64,000 nt of DNA, from contig OY482861.1 of assembly GCA_960531495.1 (NCBI GenBank), positions 3,523,001 to 3,587,000 on the forward strand, written 5' to 3'. How positions within the stretch are numbered: the stretch's first letter is position 1; each line of letters begins with the position of its first letter. The position numbers and the translations under genes were made by a program. Under the pieces are notes generated by a model that was given only the letters and a program-made list of their open reading frames with translations, searched no databases and had not been told where the DNA came from. Shown here in pieces: positions 45,540 to 57,479 of the stretch. This DNA is from Zeus faber. Taxonomy: Eukaryota; Chordata; Actinopteri; Zeiformes; Zeidae.

Positions 45540-46370
45540 TAAATAATCAATCAACCAACCAATCAATCAACCAAGTATTTAATAAATCAATAAACCAGCT
45601 CATTAACACATTAATCAATCAACTCTCAATCAAATAATCAATCAGTCAATCAACCAACCTACTAACTAATCAATTAATTAATGTATTTATTTATTTATTC
45701 AAATACCATCCACAATAAATCACAGAGCTTTTAAAAAATATCAACAATAAACCACAAGGCTTCCAAAAATATCAGCAATAAACTACAGAGCTTTTCAAAA
45801 AGTATCAGCAATAAACCATCAAGTTTCTTAAATTACCTGCAATAAACCACAGGGCTTCTGAAAATATCAGCAGTAAACTAGACTTTTCAAAAAATATCAG
45901 CAATAAACCGTAAAGCTACTGAAATTTTCAAAAATAAACCACAAGGCTTCCAAAAATATCAGCAATACACCCCTTTGCTTCCGAAAATATCAGCAGCAAA
46001 CTACAGAGCTTCTCAAAAAATATCAGCAATAAGCCCTAAAGCTTCCTAAAATATCAACAATAATAGAGTATATCACAGAGCTTTGAGGAATATCATCAGC
46101 ACTTTAGCATACCAAAAAGCTTTCAAAAACCTTATTAGCAATTATTAATGAATCACAAAGGCTTCAAAAACCTCGGCAGTCTGGTATATTACCAAAGCTT
46201 TTCAATAGTGTTATTAGCAATTTTAGTAAATTACAAAGATGTTGAAAATATTATCAGTAATTTATCCAATTACAAAGTTTTTTTTTAGAATGCTGTCAGC
46301 AATTTTGCAAACTACTAGGCTTTCAAAAAGTTTAATCGGTAATTTAGTAAAACGCAAAGCGTTATGATTA
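45540..46370. repeat. CAAT-rich tract and AATATCAGCAATAAACCAC minisatellite
   Basis: 45540-45700 is simple CAAT/AATC-rich sequence. From about 45708, some 19 degenerate units follow: eleven of about 31 bases (CAATAAACCACAAGGCTTCCAAAAATATCAG type), then about eight of 39-40 bases in which AGCAATTTTAGTAAATTACAAAG replaces the start. Confidence 0.8.
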
Positions 46371-46464
46371 ATGCATGCACATTCATCCATGGCTTCCTCT
46401 CTCTTTTCTCCTAATACTATGGTTGTAAATTTGTAGAGCCACTTTACTTACTGCTTAGCTTCGA

Positions 46465-46846
46465 GGCACGGTGGCGCAGTGCATTGCACTGCTGCCTCAC
46501 AGCAAGAAGGTCCTGGGTTCGATTCCCGCCTGGGGCGCTGTTGGCACCGTGCTCCGGTGGGTTATCTCCCAAATAGGAGCCTTTCTGTGTGGAGTTTGCA
46601 TGTTCTCCCTGTGCTCACATGGGGTTTCCTCCACCTCACGTCAGTAAGGACCCCCACCAAAAACATGCACCCATCATCGTCTGACCAGCGATGGACATTT
46701 ATCACCTGGTCCCCGGGCGCGTCCACGTATGCTGCCCACAAGCCCAAAAAGCAGAGAATCCATTTCACCGGCCACCATCAAAGCATGTGCATGTGTTATA
46801 GTGTGGTGTGTTGCGTGATGAATAAAGACTGTTTCTGTTTCTCTTG
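46465..46846 (+). mobile_element. tRNA-derived V-SINE, full length
   Basis: The 5' head is tRNA-like with an A box (TGGCGCAGTGC, 46472-46482) and a B box (GGTTCGATTCC, 46516-46526), the internal RNA polymerase III promoter. The central GTGGAGTTTGCATGTTCTCC and GGGTTTCCTCC domain is the conserved V-SINE core. The 3' part ends GAATAAAGACTGTTTCTGTTTCTCT. It is not a functional tRNA gene. Confidence 0.85.
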
Positions 46847-47203
46847 AGGATCGGGTAGGTACTGATCACAGAGTCTTTCTAGAACTAATAAGTAAGAACG
46901 TTGCTTACCTTTCTCAAATGAGTCACCATTTTGTGCGACCTGTGCCTGAAACATCATCTGATGCTCAGCAGCTGTGTTTGTCCCTTTTCTTCAATCCTTG
47001 TTTGTTACGCTACTCTATGTTGTGGAAAAACAACACTTAACAAATGAGAAAAGAGAAAGATTAGTAAAACAAAGGAATTCACTTAAGCAAAAAATACTGT
47101 TATAACAACATACAATTAGCATGAAGGCCGAGGAGTTCTGCAGAAGAGCTGCTATTTTCAACCATGTAACACAACCTTATACTTTTGCACAACCCCAAAC
47201 CCG
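46847..47203. other. Unassigned spacer
   Basis: This spacer lies between two SINEs. No coding or structural signal was recognised. Confidence 0.4.
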
Positions 47204-47338
47204 GAGGACCACACAGAAAGACTCCTATTTGGGAGATAACGGAGCACGGTGCCAACAGCGCCCCAGGCACAGGAATTGAACCCAGGACCTTCTTGCTGTG
47301 AGGCAGCAGTGCCAATGCACTGCGCAACCGTGCCCCCC
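47204..47338 (-). mobile_element. V-SINE, head fragment
   Basis: The minus strand reads GCACGGTTGCGCAGTGCATTGG..., CAGCAAGAAGGTCCTGGGTTC and AAATAGGAGTC, the tRNA head plus the start of the body. The rest is missing. Confidence 0.8.
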
Positions 47339-47344
47339 CTTTTC

Positions 47345-47462
47345 ATTATTATTACTATGATGATAATCACAATAATTATCAAAACCATATTATGGTTATG
47401 ATTATTGTGATTATTATGATTATTATTATATTATTTTATTATTGTTATTATATTATATTGCT
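47345..47462. repeat. AT-rich ATT-repeat and imperfect hairpin
   Basis: ATGATAATCACAATAATTATCAAAACCATA is followed at once by TTATGGTTATGATTATTGTGATTATTATGAT, forming an imperfect inverted repeat with arms of about 30 bases. The sequence continues as ATT/TTA simple repeat. Confidence 0.75.
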
Positions 47463-47470
47463 AACCACTA

Positions 47471-48046
<576 letters not shown>

Positions 48047-48107
48047 TAGAACCTGATTGAATTTTGGAATGGACAACGGCCGTCAGTGTGGCACCTTCTT
48101 ACTAACC

Positions 48108-48547
48108 ATTTCTACTAGGGATGCACCGATTGGGAAATTCTGGTTTGATACTGATGTTTAAAATAACAATTTGGTCGATGCCAACACCAAAGTTTTCTGA
48201 GTTCCCATGAACGCAGCATCACTTCCTGCTCGGAGTGCTGCAGAGAGCTGTGTTCACGTCTTCTAAACTCAATCGTGGATGGTGTCGTTCTCTCGGATGG
48301 ATAAAAGAATAAAAATAAAAATGGGTCGCCAAATATTCTTTGGCGGCATTTAATATACCAGGCCAGCCCGCCAAAGTAAAGTCTATGTGTGGGAAATGCT
48401 GGATAAACATCTACATCTACATCTACATACAGCAACTGCCATTGGTGAATGTCATCTTATTTTCCAATAGGCCAATGGCAGTCAACATGGTGAATATAGG
48501 CCAATACCCATGTACAGGCAACAAATCAGTGCATCTCTAATTTCTAC
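48108..48547. mobile_element. hAT-type MITE with 8-bp target duplication
   Basis: The element at 48116-48539 has 15-base inverted termini TAGGGATGCACCGAT and TAGAGATGCACTGAT (right end, reverse complement). It is flanked by a perfect 8-bp direct repeat ATTTCTAC at 48108-48115 and 48540-48547, the duplication length of hAT transposases. There is no transposase ORF; it must have been moved in trans. An ACATCTACATCTACATCTAC microsatellite lies inside. Confidence 0.9.
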
Positions 48548-49150
48548 CTTAATATGTCAACGTAACCATTACACCTACATTTGTACATTGTTTCAAAGCT
48601 TTAGTCAAATTCAGCACCTTGGCAAATACTTTATTAAAAATATATATATTTTAGGAAAGTAAGGTATTTCAATAGCACAATGGGCAAAATAGCCTAATCC
48701 AGGGTTCCCAAACTTGTTCATGGCCAGACCCCCTTGGAATGGACAGGGTAGTCCAAGCCTGGCAAGACATGGTCCAATTCAGGGAAATAATTGCTCTATT
48801 GCTCCATTTCTCAGCTCCCCTCAGGACCTTGAACATCCCCCATAGCATTGCATGACATAACATTCCCTTTGAAATGTTCTACAGCCTAAATTGAATATTA
48901 ATATTATTACTAAAAAATATTATTATCATTATTATTATTATTATTACATTGAGTATTATTATACTTAATTGTTATAATTAGGATTTCTGTATTATGATAG
49001 TGGATTTTTTTTTCATTACCATCTCATCAGATTGTAGATGGATAGATTTATTTATATAATATGGCAAAACATATATTTACTATACCAGCATACTTTTACT
49101 AGTACTATCATTACATATTGCTATGCACTGCTGCAATATACTATTTGTAC
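48548..49150. other. AT-rich intronic sequence with (ATT)n
   Basis: An imperfect ATT/TTA microsatellite lies at about 48905-48962. The rest is unassigned intron. Confidence 0.5.
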
Positions 49151-50341
49151 TAGTGGCCGACCAATTAATTGGTCAGCTGATTAATCGGGCCAATATTTGT
49201 CATTTTGAGATAATCAGCATCGACCGATGCCTGCGCTTACAAGACCGATAAACAAAACATGTCTGCAGACTAGTCTAAAAATATAGATTTTTCTTTACAT
49301 AGCAATTCAGAATATTTTAAAACATTTCAATATTCATTTTCTGCACTATCGATATACCGGTACCAGTCCGCTTTCTCTCCCTCTCTTCTCTCCAACAGCG
49401 AGTTGACGCTTATAGTGCCCACATAGCCCTGCATCCTCTCACTCACTCAGAGTGCTATGTTCTGCTTGTCACTCGTCTCATTCACTCCGGTTTGTTATGA
49501 TGTTAGCTCATTAAAGATGGCAAGTAAAGAGCATCTGTGACCAGCTTTGGTTGACAAAGAAAACAGCAGGAGTGCTGTTTGGAAATACTTTGCATTTGAG
49601 GTAAAACGTAAACCTAACTCAGAGAATTGGAACAGAGTTTTTTTTCTCCTCCAGACAGCGGTGCCCTGTGCATGCCTCATGCCTCGCAGGTTGCCGGTTT
49701 TCCTGTGTTTTTATCTTAGATGTATTTATTTTTGTGTGTTTCCTTCTTGTATGAAACAAAATTGAGTGACGTTCCATCAAGTTACAAAAAAACCTTGTGT
49801 GTCCCGAGCCATGTCACGCACATCTCCCATTGCTTTTGATTGCTATGGGACTTATTTTAGTAAAAACGGGATGTTTTTGTGTCAATACTTAACTTTTAAA
49901 TAATAAATCCTGCACTTCTCTTACAGGGAGACTTTTCCAATTTCCCGACCAGACTTTAAAATTATGCTGTTTATTAGTACAATTTTTTATTGTTTATTAC
50001 AATTTATTATGTTTCATTCATAAGGTTTCTTGTACAAAGTTTTGTTTTTTGATTACCTGTGGACATATATTCAGTTAATACTTTTTTTTATTTCAAATAA
50101 GTGCACAGCAGACAGAGCTCAGATCAAGAGATAATGCAGACAATAACATTAGTGTAAATAAATGTTCATTTAAGTTCAGCAATGTTGTGCTTGTTTGTTA
50201 TTATTAAATAGTTGTATTTTATCAGATGCAAAAAAATAAAAATAACATGATATCGACATCATACTGTATATTGGCCATCGTCTTCCCTGCTCTCTTAATA
50301 TTGGCATCGGCCATTAAAAAACCCAAACTGGTCGACCACTA
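49151..50341 (+). mobile_element. hAT deletion derivative with BED-finger remnant
   Basis: The ends TAGTGGCCGACCAAT and, at the right on the reverse strand, TAGTGGTCGACCAGT form imperfect inverted termini. At about 49547-49610 the frame reads VDKENSRSAVWKYFAFEV, the start of the BED zinc finger of hAT transposases. The finger is broken off and no catalytic domain follows. No clear 8-bp target duplication is visible. 49845-49912 is also found at 25621-25715. Confidence 0.65.
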
Positions 50342-50715
50342 AGTACTTACTTTGGCATAATTGCCACCTGCCCATATTGTGCTCGCTAGTTAGAATAATC
50401 TACACAGACATTACTCCCTGTTATCTTCTGTTTATAGATGTGAACATGTATTATATTATATACATACAGTACATATATTTATTTTTTGACTAGCTCTTTT
50501 TTGTCAATTTCTTTTATTGTAAGACCTGAATTTCTAATTAAATTTTCTAATTAAAGTGTTATGTCATGTTGACAGATCTGCCAACCTGCACGTATTTTGT
50601 GTACCAACCATGTAACTATTGGTCAAAATACACAGGTAGAAATGCCAGCTGAAATTATGCAACAAAAATATTTTATTGTAATTATATTATGGAAAACAAT
50701 CAATCAATACAAAAC

Positions 50716-50795
50716 AATTCAAGATTCAAGATTCAAGAGGTTTATTCGTCACATACATATACATACTTTCATACATATGCAGTGAAATGTAATAA
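50716..50795 (-). mobile_element. L2 3' tail only
   Basis: AATTCAAGATTCAAGATTCAAGAGG...CACATACATATACATAC...GCAGTGAAATGT matches the terminal 80 bases of L2 copies a and e. It is a severely 5'-truncated insertion. Confidence 0.85.
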
Positions 50796-50959
50796 CAATG
50801 ACTGGTGACCGGCACAAGTGTCAGTTATATCCCATTCTTTGCTGCTCAAATTTACAGCCTTGCTCATGAACTCCTACTCCTAAAAAGACTCTGAGACAAC
50901 GTAATGTAACATAGTTGCATAGTTGACCCTCAAAAATTTGAGCGAAAGAAAGAAAATGT

Positions 50960-51180
50960 CAGCTGTTTGGAGGTACTGGAAGGTTGCTGGTTTGATCCCA
51001 GGCTCCTCCTGGTAGCATGCTGATGTGTCCTTGAGCAAGATACTTAACCCCCTAACTGCTCCCCGGGCACCTCTGCATGGTAGCCCACTGCTCCTAGTTA
51101 CATCAAATACTAGGATGGGTAAATGCAGAGAAATTGCAAATTTCCCAGTTTTGGGAATGATAAGGGTATAAAAAGAAATA
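50960..51180 (+). mobile_element. tRNA-related SINE
   Basis: GGTTGCTGGTTTGATCCCAGGC resembles a polymerase III B box. Downstream it shares CCTTGAGCAAGATACTTAACC, CTGCTCCCCGGGCACC, GGTAGCCCACTGCTCCTAG and ACTAGGATGGGTAAATGCAG with the fragment at 7905-8117. Its A box is not clear. Confidence 0.65.
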
Positions 51181-52740
51181 AATAGTGCATGAGCTCCAAG
51201 AGTGATGAAAGGTTCAACACTTTTTTGAGACTGGGTTCTTGAATAGTCACTCAGTAAAACGAGTCGTTCGATTTGATTTGATTCAATTGGTTTAATGCAC
51301 GGTGAGTGAAGGAGAACTTCCAGTGAACGAATGTGAGAAGACTGCCATTTATTACTTTTACTTGCAATATTTGCAATTTATTTTGGAATTACAAGTACCA
51401 TATGACTATAATAGAAAGGTATATTTGCACATATATGACATATGAGACTTTAATTTGAAGTTTGACCCTGACATGTTAGTTATACTGTATGTTGTGTCCC
51501 ACTAAAATTCCTAAAGGGAGAGTTACAGCTTGCATTATAATGAAACTTGGTGACAGTCCCATATACTATTTTATTGGAACTCAGTGACCGTTCCATGTTC
51601 TATTATTGTTCCATACTGAATAATGAACAATAATAAACACACAGTGTCAAAATCAGCAATTGTGGTAACTAAAAATTGCAGTGGTAGTCAGTATGTGCAG
51701 CTGTCCTATCACATGAGCGTTATCAGATCACACAATGTATTTGTCATTGACGTACAGCAGATATACCCAATGAGACCAAATGATAAGAAGATTTGATTTC
51801 TCTGATCACAGATATAAACTCAAAATGATCGCACGACAATGTAAAATCTATTTACAGGTCAATGTTTTATTATGAACATGTAATTGAATGAAAATCGGAG
51901 TCTGAATTGGCCCAGAAAATTGAAATCATTGCATCTCTAGTTGGTAAACATGTTTGGTAATTTGACCAAATGATGCATTTGAAGTGGTATATCCTAATTA
52001 TATTAATTTGTATATATAGTTAGCCATAGTAGCTCGCATACAACGTGATGAGCCTCCTTACGAGATGGCTACCATGTCAATAACTGATGGAGTAATTTAG
52101 TTGCAGTCCCTCAAACACTGCGGAGACTCCCTGTTACATTATTGTGGTACTCACAATATTTTCCAATGGTTGGCAGGTATGTGTTAACATGTTATGGTAG
52201 TAAGTAATAACTGTTATCTCCAAATTACCTATTGATTGTCATACAATGAGATTTTTGAGATTTATTCTGCAAGTGGAGTTAAACCTGCAATTATCACCTA
52301 ACTCTAACCCACACTTTATAAATCATCCCATGGACGACTATGGGATGAGATACAATGATATTTTAAGTGATATGGAGGTTTTGTAGAACATGCCACTGTA
52401 TATATTCTTCACTTCGATGTCAGTACATATGATTTATTTCCAATCCTCATTTACTTTGACAGGCTTTTGCCTTTTGTCAAAATTGCGTTATTTCTTGGTT
52501 TATGAAACCAATAAAAAGTTATTTACTAACTATTCATACTGCGCACATAATTCACAAAATTTTGAGTGTCAGCATATGGAACGGCATTGAGGTAAGGGTT
52601 AATCTACAAAACATATTGCTTAAATAATTATCATCCATGGCTTTAGCAGGGATTATATTTCACATTTCTCATTTCTCATAGGGTAACATACACAAATGAT
52701 TTATTGCATCCTTTGGTGGGTTATACAAATAAAATGTTAA

Positions 52741-53560
<820 letters not shown>

Positions 53561-54046
53561 AGAAACTCAACTTTTGCTTGATATTTGCATCAATTTGTCG
53601 GCTGAGTGGAGAAGCTAGCTACCAGCGGTTATCTGTGGTGGTTGCTGCGCTGCTTCTCCCCCGGTCCTCCACCGGACCCGCCAGGTGCTGCCGCTGCCAG
53701 TCGAGAGGGGGTTGGTCTGGCTGCTGGGCTGCCGGATGGTCCAGGCGATGCCTGCTGGGCGGAGAAGCTGGCTGCCAGCGGTTGCTTGTGGTGGTTGCTG
53801 CGCTGCTTATCCCCCTAGGTGCTGCTGCTGCCAGTTGGGAGAGGGTTGGTGCTGGGACGCCCGGCGAACCACTGGTGGCTCCAGGGCGTCTTCAGGGGGC
53901 CCTTCTATGTCCCTTCCCTGTGCCGGAGAGTCCCTGCTCAGGTGTCAGTGTGGCAGATTCGCCACCATACGCCACCCAAGTGGCGTTTTCAGGAACCTCC
54001 GGCACAGAGAAACTCAACTTTTGCTTGATATTGGCATCAATTTGTC
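53561..54046 (+). repeat. GC-rich insert between 39-bp direct repeats
   Basis: AGAAACTCAACTTTTGCTTG... occurs at 53561-53599 and 54008-54046 (39 bases, one mismatch). The 408 bases between are GC-rich and hold two tandem versions of a unit (GGAGAAGCTAGCTACCAGCGG and CGGAGAAGCTGGCTGCCAGC) of about 150 bases. The same unit occurs at 55998-56165. The insert ends in TTTTCAGGAACCTCCGGCAC, shared with 56170 onward. Open frames here are compositional; I recognise no protein. Confidence 0.7.
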
Positions 54047-55370
54047 TTTTAAGATTCAAACAGAAATCATATTTTCTATGGATTTTCTATGAGGACCTGA
54101 GGGGCAAGAGCGTGTCGACCCCATGCCAGGTACAGCCCATTTTACTGTGTGATCCTGTCATTCATTTTTGGTGTCAAGCAACTGTCATGTAGTAAAATAT
54201 GGGGCCTATCACTTTAGGAGATTGCATTGCAGAAAATTTGGGAGCCATGTCTGTGCCACACACACTTGTTGTATGTTTTATTTCATTCTAAAAGTTCCAA
54301 TGTGTCTTGTCTACTACCTGTCCTCAAATAAATGTCCGAATAGTCCTGCCTCACGTTGTCTCTGTTGAAGGAAATAACTAATTGTTGAAAGTTACCACTG
54401 AGCTCTACGTTGTTTTGGTAAAAAAGTACATTGTACAGTGTCAATCACATTCATGTATTTGTGCTGTGCTAACTAACCCTAGCATATCAGTATCAATGAC
54501 CAACAGTCAGTTTCCAACGTACAATTTGCAATTTTCTAATTGCTTTCTGTGTTGTGTCCTACACCGGCCGTGGTGTTAAGGCTATATTGCTTTGCTGACA
54601 GTGTTATAACGTTTGTTATGACACATCTCTTGTGTCTGCGGGGTAAATTGGACCAGGAAGCAGCTTTTCAATGTAAGATGTATTTTTGCTGGGTTCTTCT
54701 GCCACAACAAATAAAACACATTAATTCAAGTAATGGACTTTCTTTTGAAACTCCAGCAACATGGTACTGGCACTGGTGTGGGAGCCCAGCCTTGCTGTCA
54801 AGAGAAATTCTAATTTCTTACATTTAATGGCGGGTGCCAACCAGCGGAAAGGTGCATTACTGCCACCTACTATGTTAGAGTGTGGACCAGTGTTATCCAT
54901 CCCCAAATTAAGAAAATTAAAAAACTTCAGTTCACTGAACACTAAACTCTTTGATCAGCCCAATTTCTTTCAAATAATGGAATAGACTCCCTAACCCAAT
55001 GGTAAATCATTTTTTGGACTCATGTCTTCCACTCCAATCTTCCTGACTTCTCTCTTTAATGTTCTCAAGAGTACTTATAGCAGTGAAAAATTATACTGTA
55101 TGCTCCACTGATTCCCCTTTGACAGTGCTTATATAATCCTGAGGGTTGTCTGCTTATCAGGACAGTGTTTTATTAAGTCTGGTATGTCCTACCCTCAGCC
55201 TTGTTATGATGTTCCCCTCTTTGGTACTCCGTTTAGCTGACCTCACTGTGCCCACTTCCACTGTACAGGTCTCGTCCTTTGTTTGCTGTATCCCAAACGT
55301 GCTGCCACTCTAATGATTTATTTTTATTATTCCTTTTGCTTCCAATTTACTGAGTGAAATATTATATAGA
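54047..55370. other. Unassigned intronic or intergenic sequence
   Basis: No coding motifs or clear repeats. Short open frames of 65-95 codons at 54168-54985 lack recognisable domains. Confidence 0.4.
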
Positions 55371-55375
55371 ATATT

Positions 55376-56386
55376 GTGGCAGTGTCGTCACCATACACCA
55401 CCCAAGTAACATTTTCAGGGACCTCCGGCAGAGAGTCAGACGATGGGGGGGTTGATAACACCAGTTTATTGTAGAGATAAAGCTAGGTGGAATTTGCCAG
55501 GAGCAGATGGAACCTGTCATGACAAAGGGCTCCCATTCCATCTCTCCCTGAGTGTGTGGACGGGGTTTTAAAACCTGATGCTCGTTAAACCAACCAACGA
55601 GCATCAGGTGTGGCTACTTAAGCCACCCCATACCCCAACACCAAATTGAGGCCAGGAAGAATTCCTGGCCGAAGCCTACTACCCCCACTAAGCAGAGGAC
55701 AAAACTGAAAATAAATGCTTCAAACAAAATCTGACCCAGGGTTCCTATACCTTCTACAAACACATGTCCAAAAAAATAATTAACAGGTCCCCCCCAGAGG
55801 ACCTGAGTTGCCCGGAGTAGCATGGTCGACCAGCCTCCTTCCACCATGGCGCCGACCGACTGCCCCCTCCTCCCTTGCGGAGCGCGGGACCTCAAGCTTC
55901 TGCGCTGCTGGTTACAGCGTGGCCGGACATGGCTGCTGTGGGGGCTGCTTGGAGGGGTGGCCTGGCTGCTGGCCAGTCTTCGGGGTGGCTGCTGGGCGGA
56001 GAAGCTAGCTACCAGCGATTATCTGTGGTGGTTGCTGCGCTGCTTCTCCCCCGGTTCTCCACCAGACCCGCCAGGTGCTGCCGCTGCCAGTCGAGAGGGG
56101 GTTGGTCTGGCTGCTAGGCTGCCGGATGGTCGGGGCGATGCCTGCTGGGCGGAGAAGCTGGCTGCCAGCGGTGTGTGGCGTTTTCAGGAACCTCCGGCAC
56201 AGAGACACAGACAACGGGGGGTTGATAACACCAGTTTATTGTAGAGATGAGGCTAGGTGGAATTAACCAGGACCATGACAGATGGAACATGTCATGACAA
56301 AGGGCTCCCATCTTGACTGAGTGTGTGGACGGGGTTTTAAAACCTGATGCTCGCTAGCCCAACCAACGAGCATCAGGTGTGGCTAG
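55376..56386 (-). mobile_element. LTR-like repeat pair flanking a GC-rich core
   Basis: Blocks R (about 55376-55615) and R' (about 56166-56386) are direct copies: TTTTCAGG(G/A)ACCTCCGGCA, GGGGGGTTGATAACACCAGT, TTTATTGTAGAGAT, CATGACAAAGGGCTCCCAT and a hairpin. Between them lies a GC-rich core (about 55830-56165) related to 53600-54007. On the minus strand the blocks contain AATAAA, and R ends in TGCCACA at 55376. The layout suggests a small LTR element or remnant; the 140-codon frame at 55822 has no known domain. Confidence 0.55.
55573..55609. repeat. Hairpin in block R
   Basis: ACCTGATGCTCGTT (55573-55586) pairs perfectly with AACGAGCATCAGGT (55596-55609) across a 9-base loop. Block R' keeps 12 paired bases (56342-56353 with 56367-56378). 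Confidence 0.85.
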
Positions 56387-56806
56387 AATAGAATAGAAGA
56401 AGAAACAGTCTTTATTTGTCACACAACACTACAACACATGCTTGTACACACACGCTTTGATGGTGGCCGGTGAAATGGTTCCTCTGCATTTAGCCCATCC
56501 TGGCCTGTCCTTCCTCCGGGGCCACAGCCAGGAGCAGTGGGCAGCATATGTGGACGCGCCCGGGGACCAGGTATTAAGTGTCCATCGCTGGTCAGACGAT
56601 GATGTGTGCATGTTTTTGAGGGGGTTCCTTACTGACGTGAGGTGGAGGAAACCCCATGTGAGCACGGGGAGAACATGCAAACTCCACACAGAAAGGCTCC
56701 TATTTGGAGATAACCCGCCGGAGCATGGTGCCAACAGCGCCGCAGGCGGGAATCGAACCTAGGACCTTCTTGCTGTGCGGCAGCAGTGCAATGCACTGCG
56801 CCATGG
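56387..56806 (-). mobile_element. V-SINE, full length
   Basis: It is a reverse-oriented copy of the SINE at 46465-46846: tRNA head at the right (GGCGCAGTGCATTGCACTGC on the minus strand, AGGTTCGATTCCCGCC B box), V core near 56640-56690 and a 3' tail with AAAGACTGTTTCTTCTTCTA at the left. Confidence 0.85.
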
Positions 56807-56861
56807 TAGAATAGAATAGAATAGAATATATACTGTAAAATCAGTTTTGTTTCCTTTTCAT

Positions 56862-57183
56862 TGAGAGTGACAAGGATGGACAGGATTAAGAATGAGTACA
56901 TTAGAGCTCAGGTTGGACAGTTTGGTGAAATAGTGAGAGAGGCGAGATTGAGATGGTTTGGACACGTATGTAGGGGAGATGAGAGTTACATTTGCGTTAA
57001 GGATGCTGAGGATGGAGCTGCCAGGCAAGAGGAAAAGAGGAAGGCCAAAGAGAATGTTTATGGATGTGGTGAGGGAGGACATTCAGGCGATTGATGTAAG
57101 GGAGGTAGATGCGCAGAACATAAGGTATTGGAGGCAGATGATCTGCTGTAGTGACCCCTGACGGGAGCAGCTGAGATAAGAAG
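56862..57183 (+). mobile_element. RTE-clade LINE, 3' end
   Basis: Two frames give the characteristic C-terminus of RTE-type ORF2: ARLRWFGHVCRGDESYI, then in the next frame MLRMELPGKRKRGRPKRMFM and DVREVDAQNIRYWRQMICCS, ending at CSDP and a stop. A GATAAGAAGAAGAAG tail follows. It is 5'-truncated to about 320 bases with one frameshift. Confidence 0.75.
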
Positions 57184-57192
57184 AAGAAGTCT

Positions 57193-57225
57193 GTTTCCTG
57201 TAGCTTCGATGTCGCTACAGGAAAC
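57193..57225. repeat. Perfect 12-bp hairpin after the RTE tail
   Basis: GTTTCCTGTAGC (57193-57204), a 9-base loop and GCTACAGGAAAC (57214-57225). Confidence 0.85.
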
Positions 57226-57271
57226 AAGCTGAGAATATATTAACAGGGTTCATTCTGCAGAATTAAGAGAG

Positions 57272-57345
57272 ATAGAAAGAAGAAGAAGAAGAAGAAGAAA
57301 CAGTCTTTATTTATCACACAACACACTTTATACGGAGATCGGGCG
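57272..57345 (-). mobile_element. V-SINE 3' tail fragment
   Basis: (GAA)n followed by ACAGTCTTTATTTATCACAC matches the 3' end of the V-SINE at 56387. Only the tail is present. Confidence 0.6.
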
Positions 57346-57479
57346 TGCTCTGAGACTAGCCATATGATTCCCTTGTTGTCCTGAGTAACAGCGTACAACT
57401 GTTTTTGCAGAGAGGTATAATAAAGCACTGCTGAAAAAGCATACATTGAGTGTTTACACAACTGGTCCTTTTACTAGCC

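Noticed and set aside
45080..46370. CRISPR array
   Set aside because: The repeats are degenerate head-to-tail minisatellite units without unique spacers, in a vertebrate genome.
46465..46540. tRNA gene
   Set aside because: The A and B boxes belong to the head of a V-SINE with the conserved core and tail; no cloverleaf-forming mature tRNA is evident.
51890..51940. Another hAT MITE ending in CATTGCATCTCTA near 51937
   Set aside because: Only one terminus is visible; no matching left end or 8-bp duplication could be found.
53578..54192. 204-codon ORF as a host gene
   Set aside because: It spans both direct repeats and the GC-rich insert and has no recognisable domain or splice context.
55822..56244. 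140-codon Leu/Trp/Cys-rich frame as a membrane protein
   Set aside because: The sequence is a repeated GC-rich core also present at 53.6 kb in a differently broken form; hydrophobicity follows from CTG/TGG-rich composition.
56862..57094. Lys/Glu-rich ORF as a host exon
   Set aside because: The overlapping frames carry the standard RTE LINE C-terminus.
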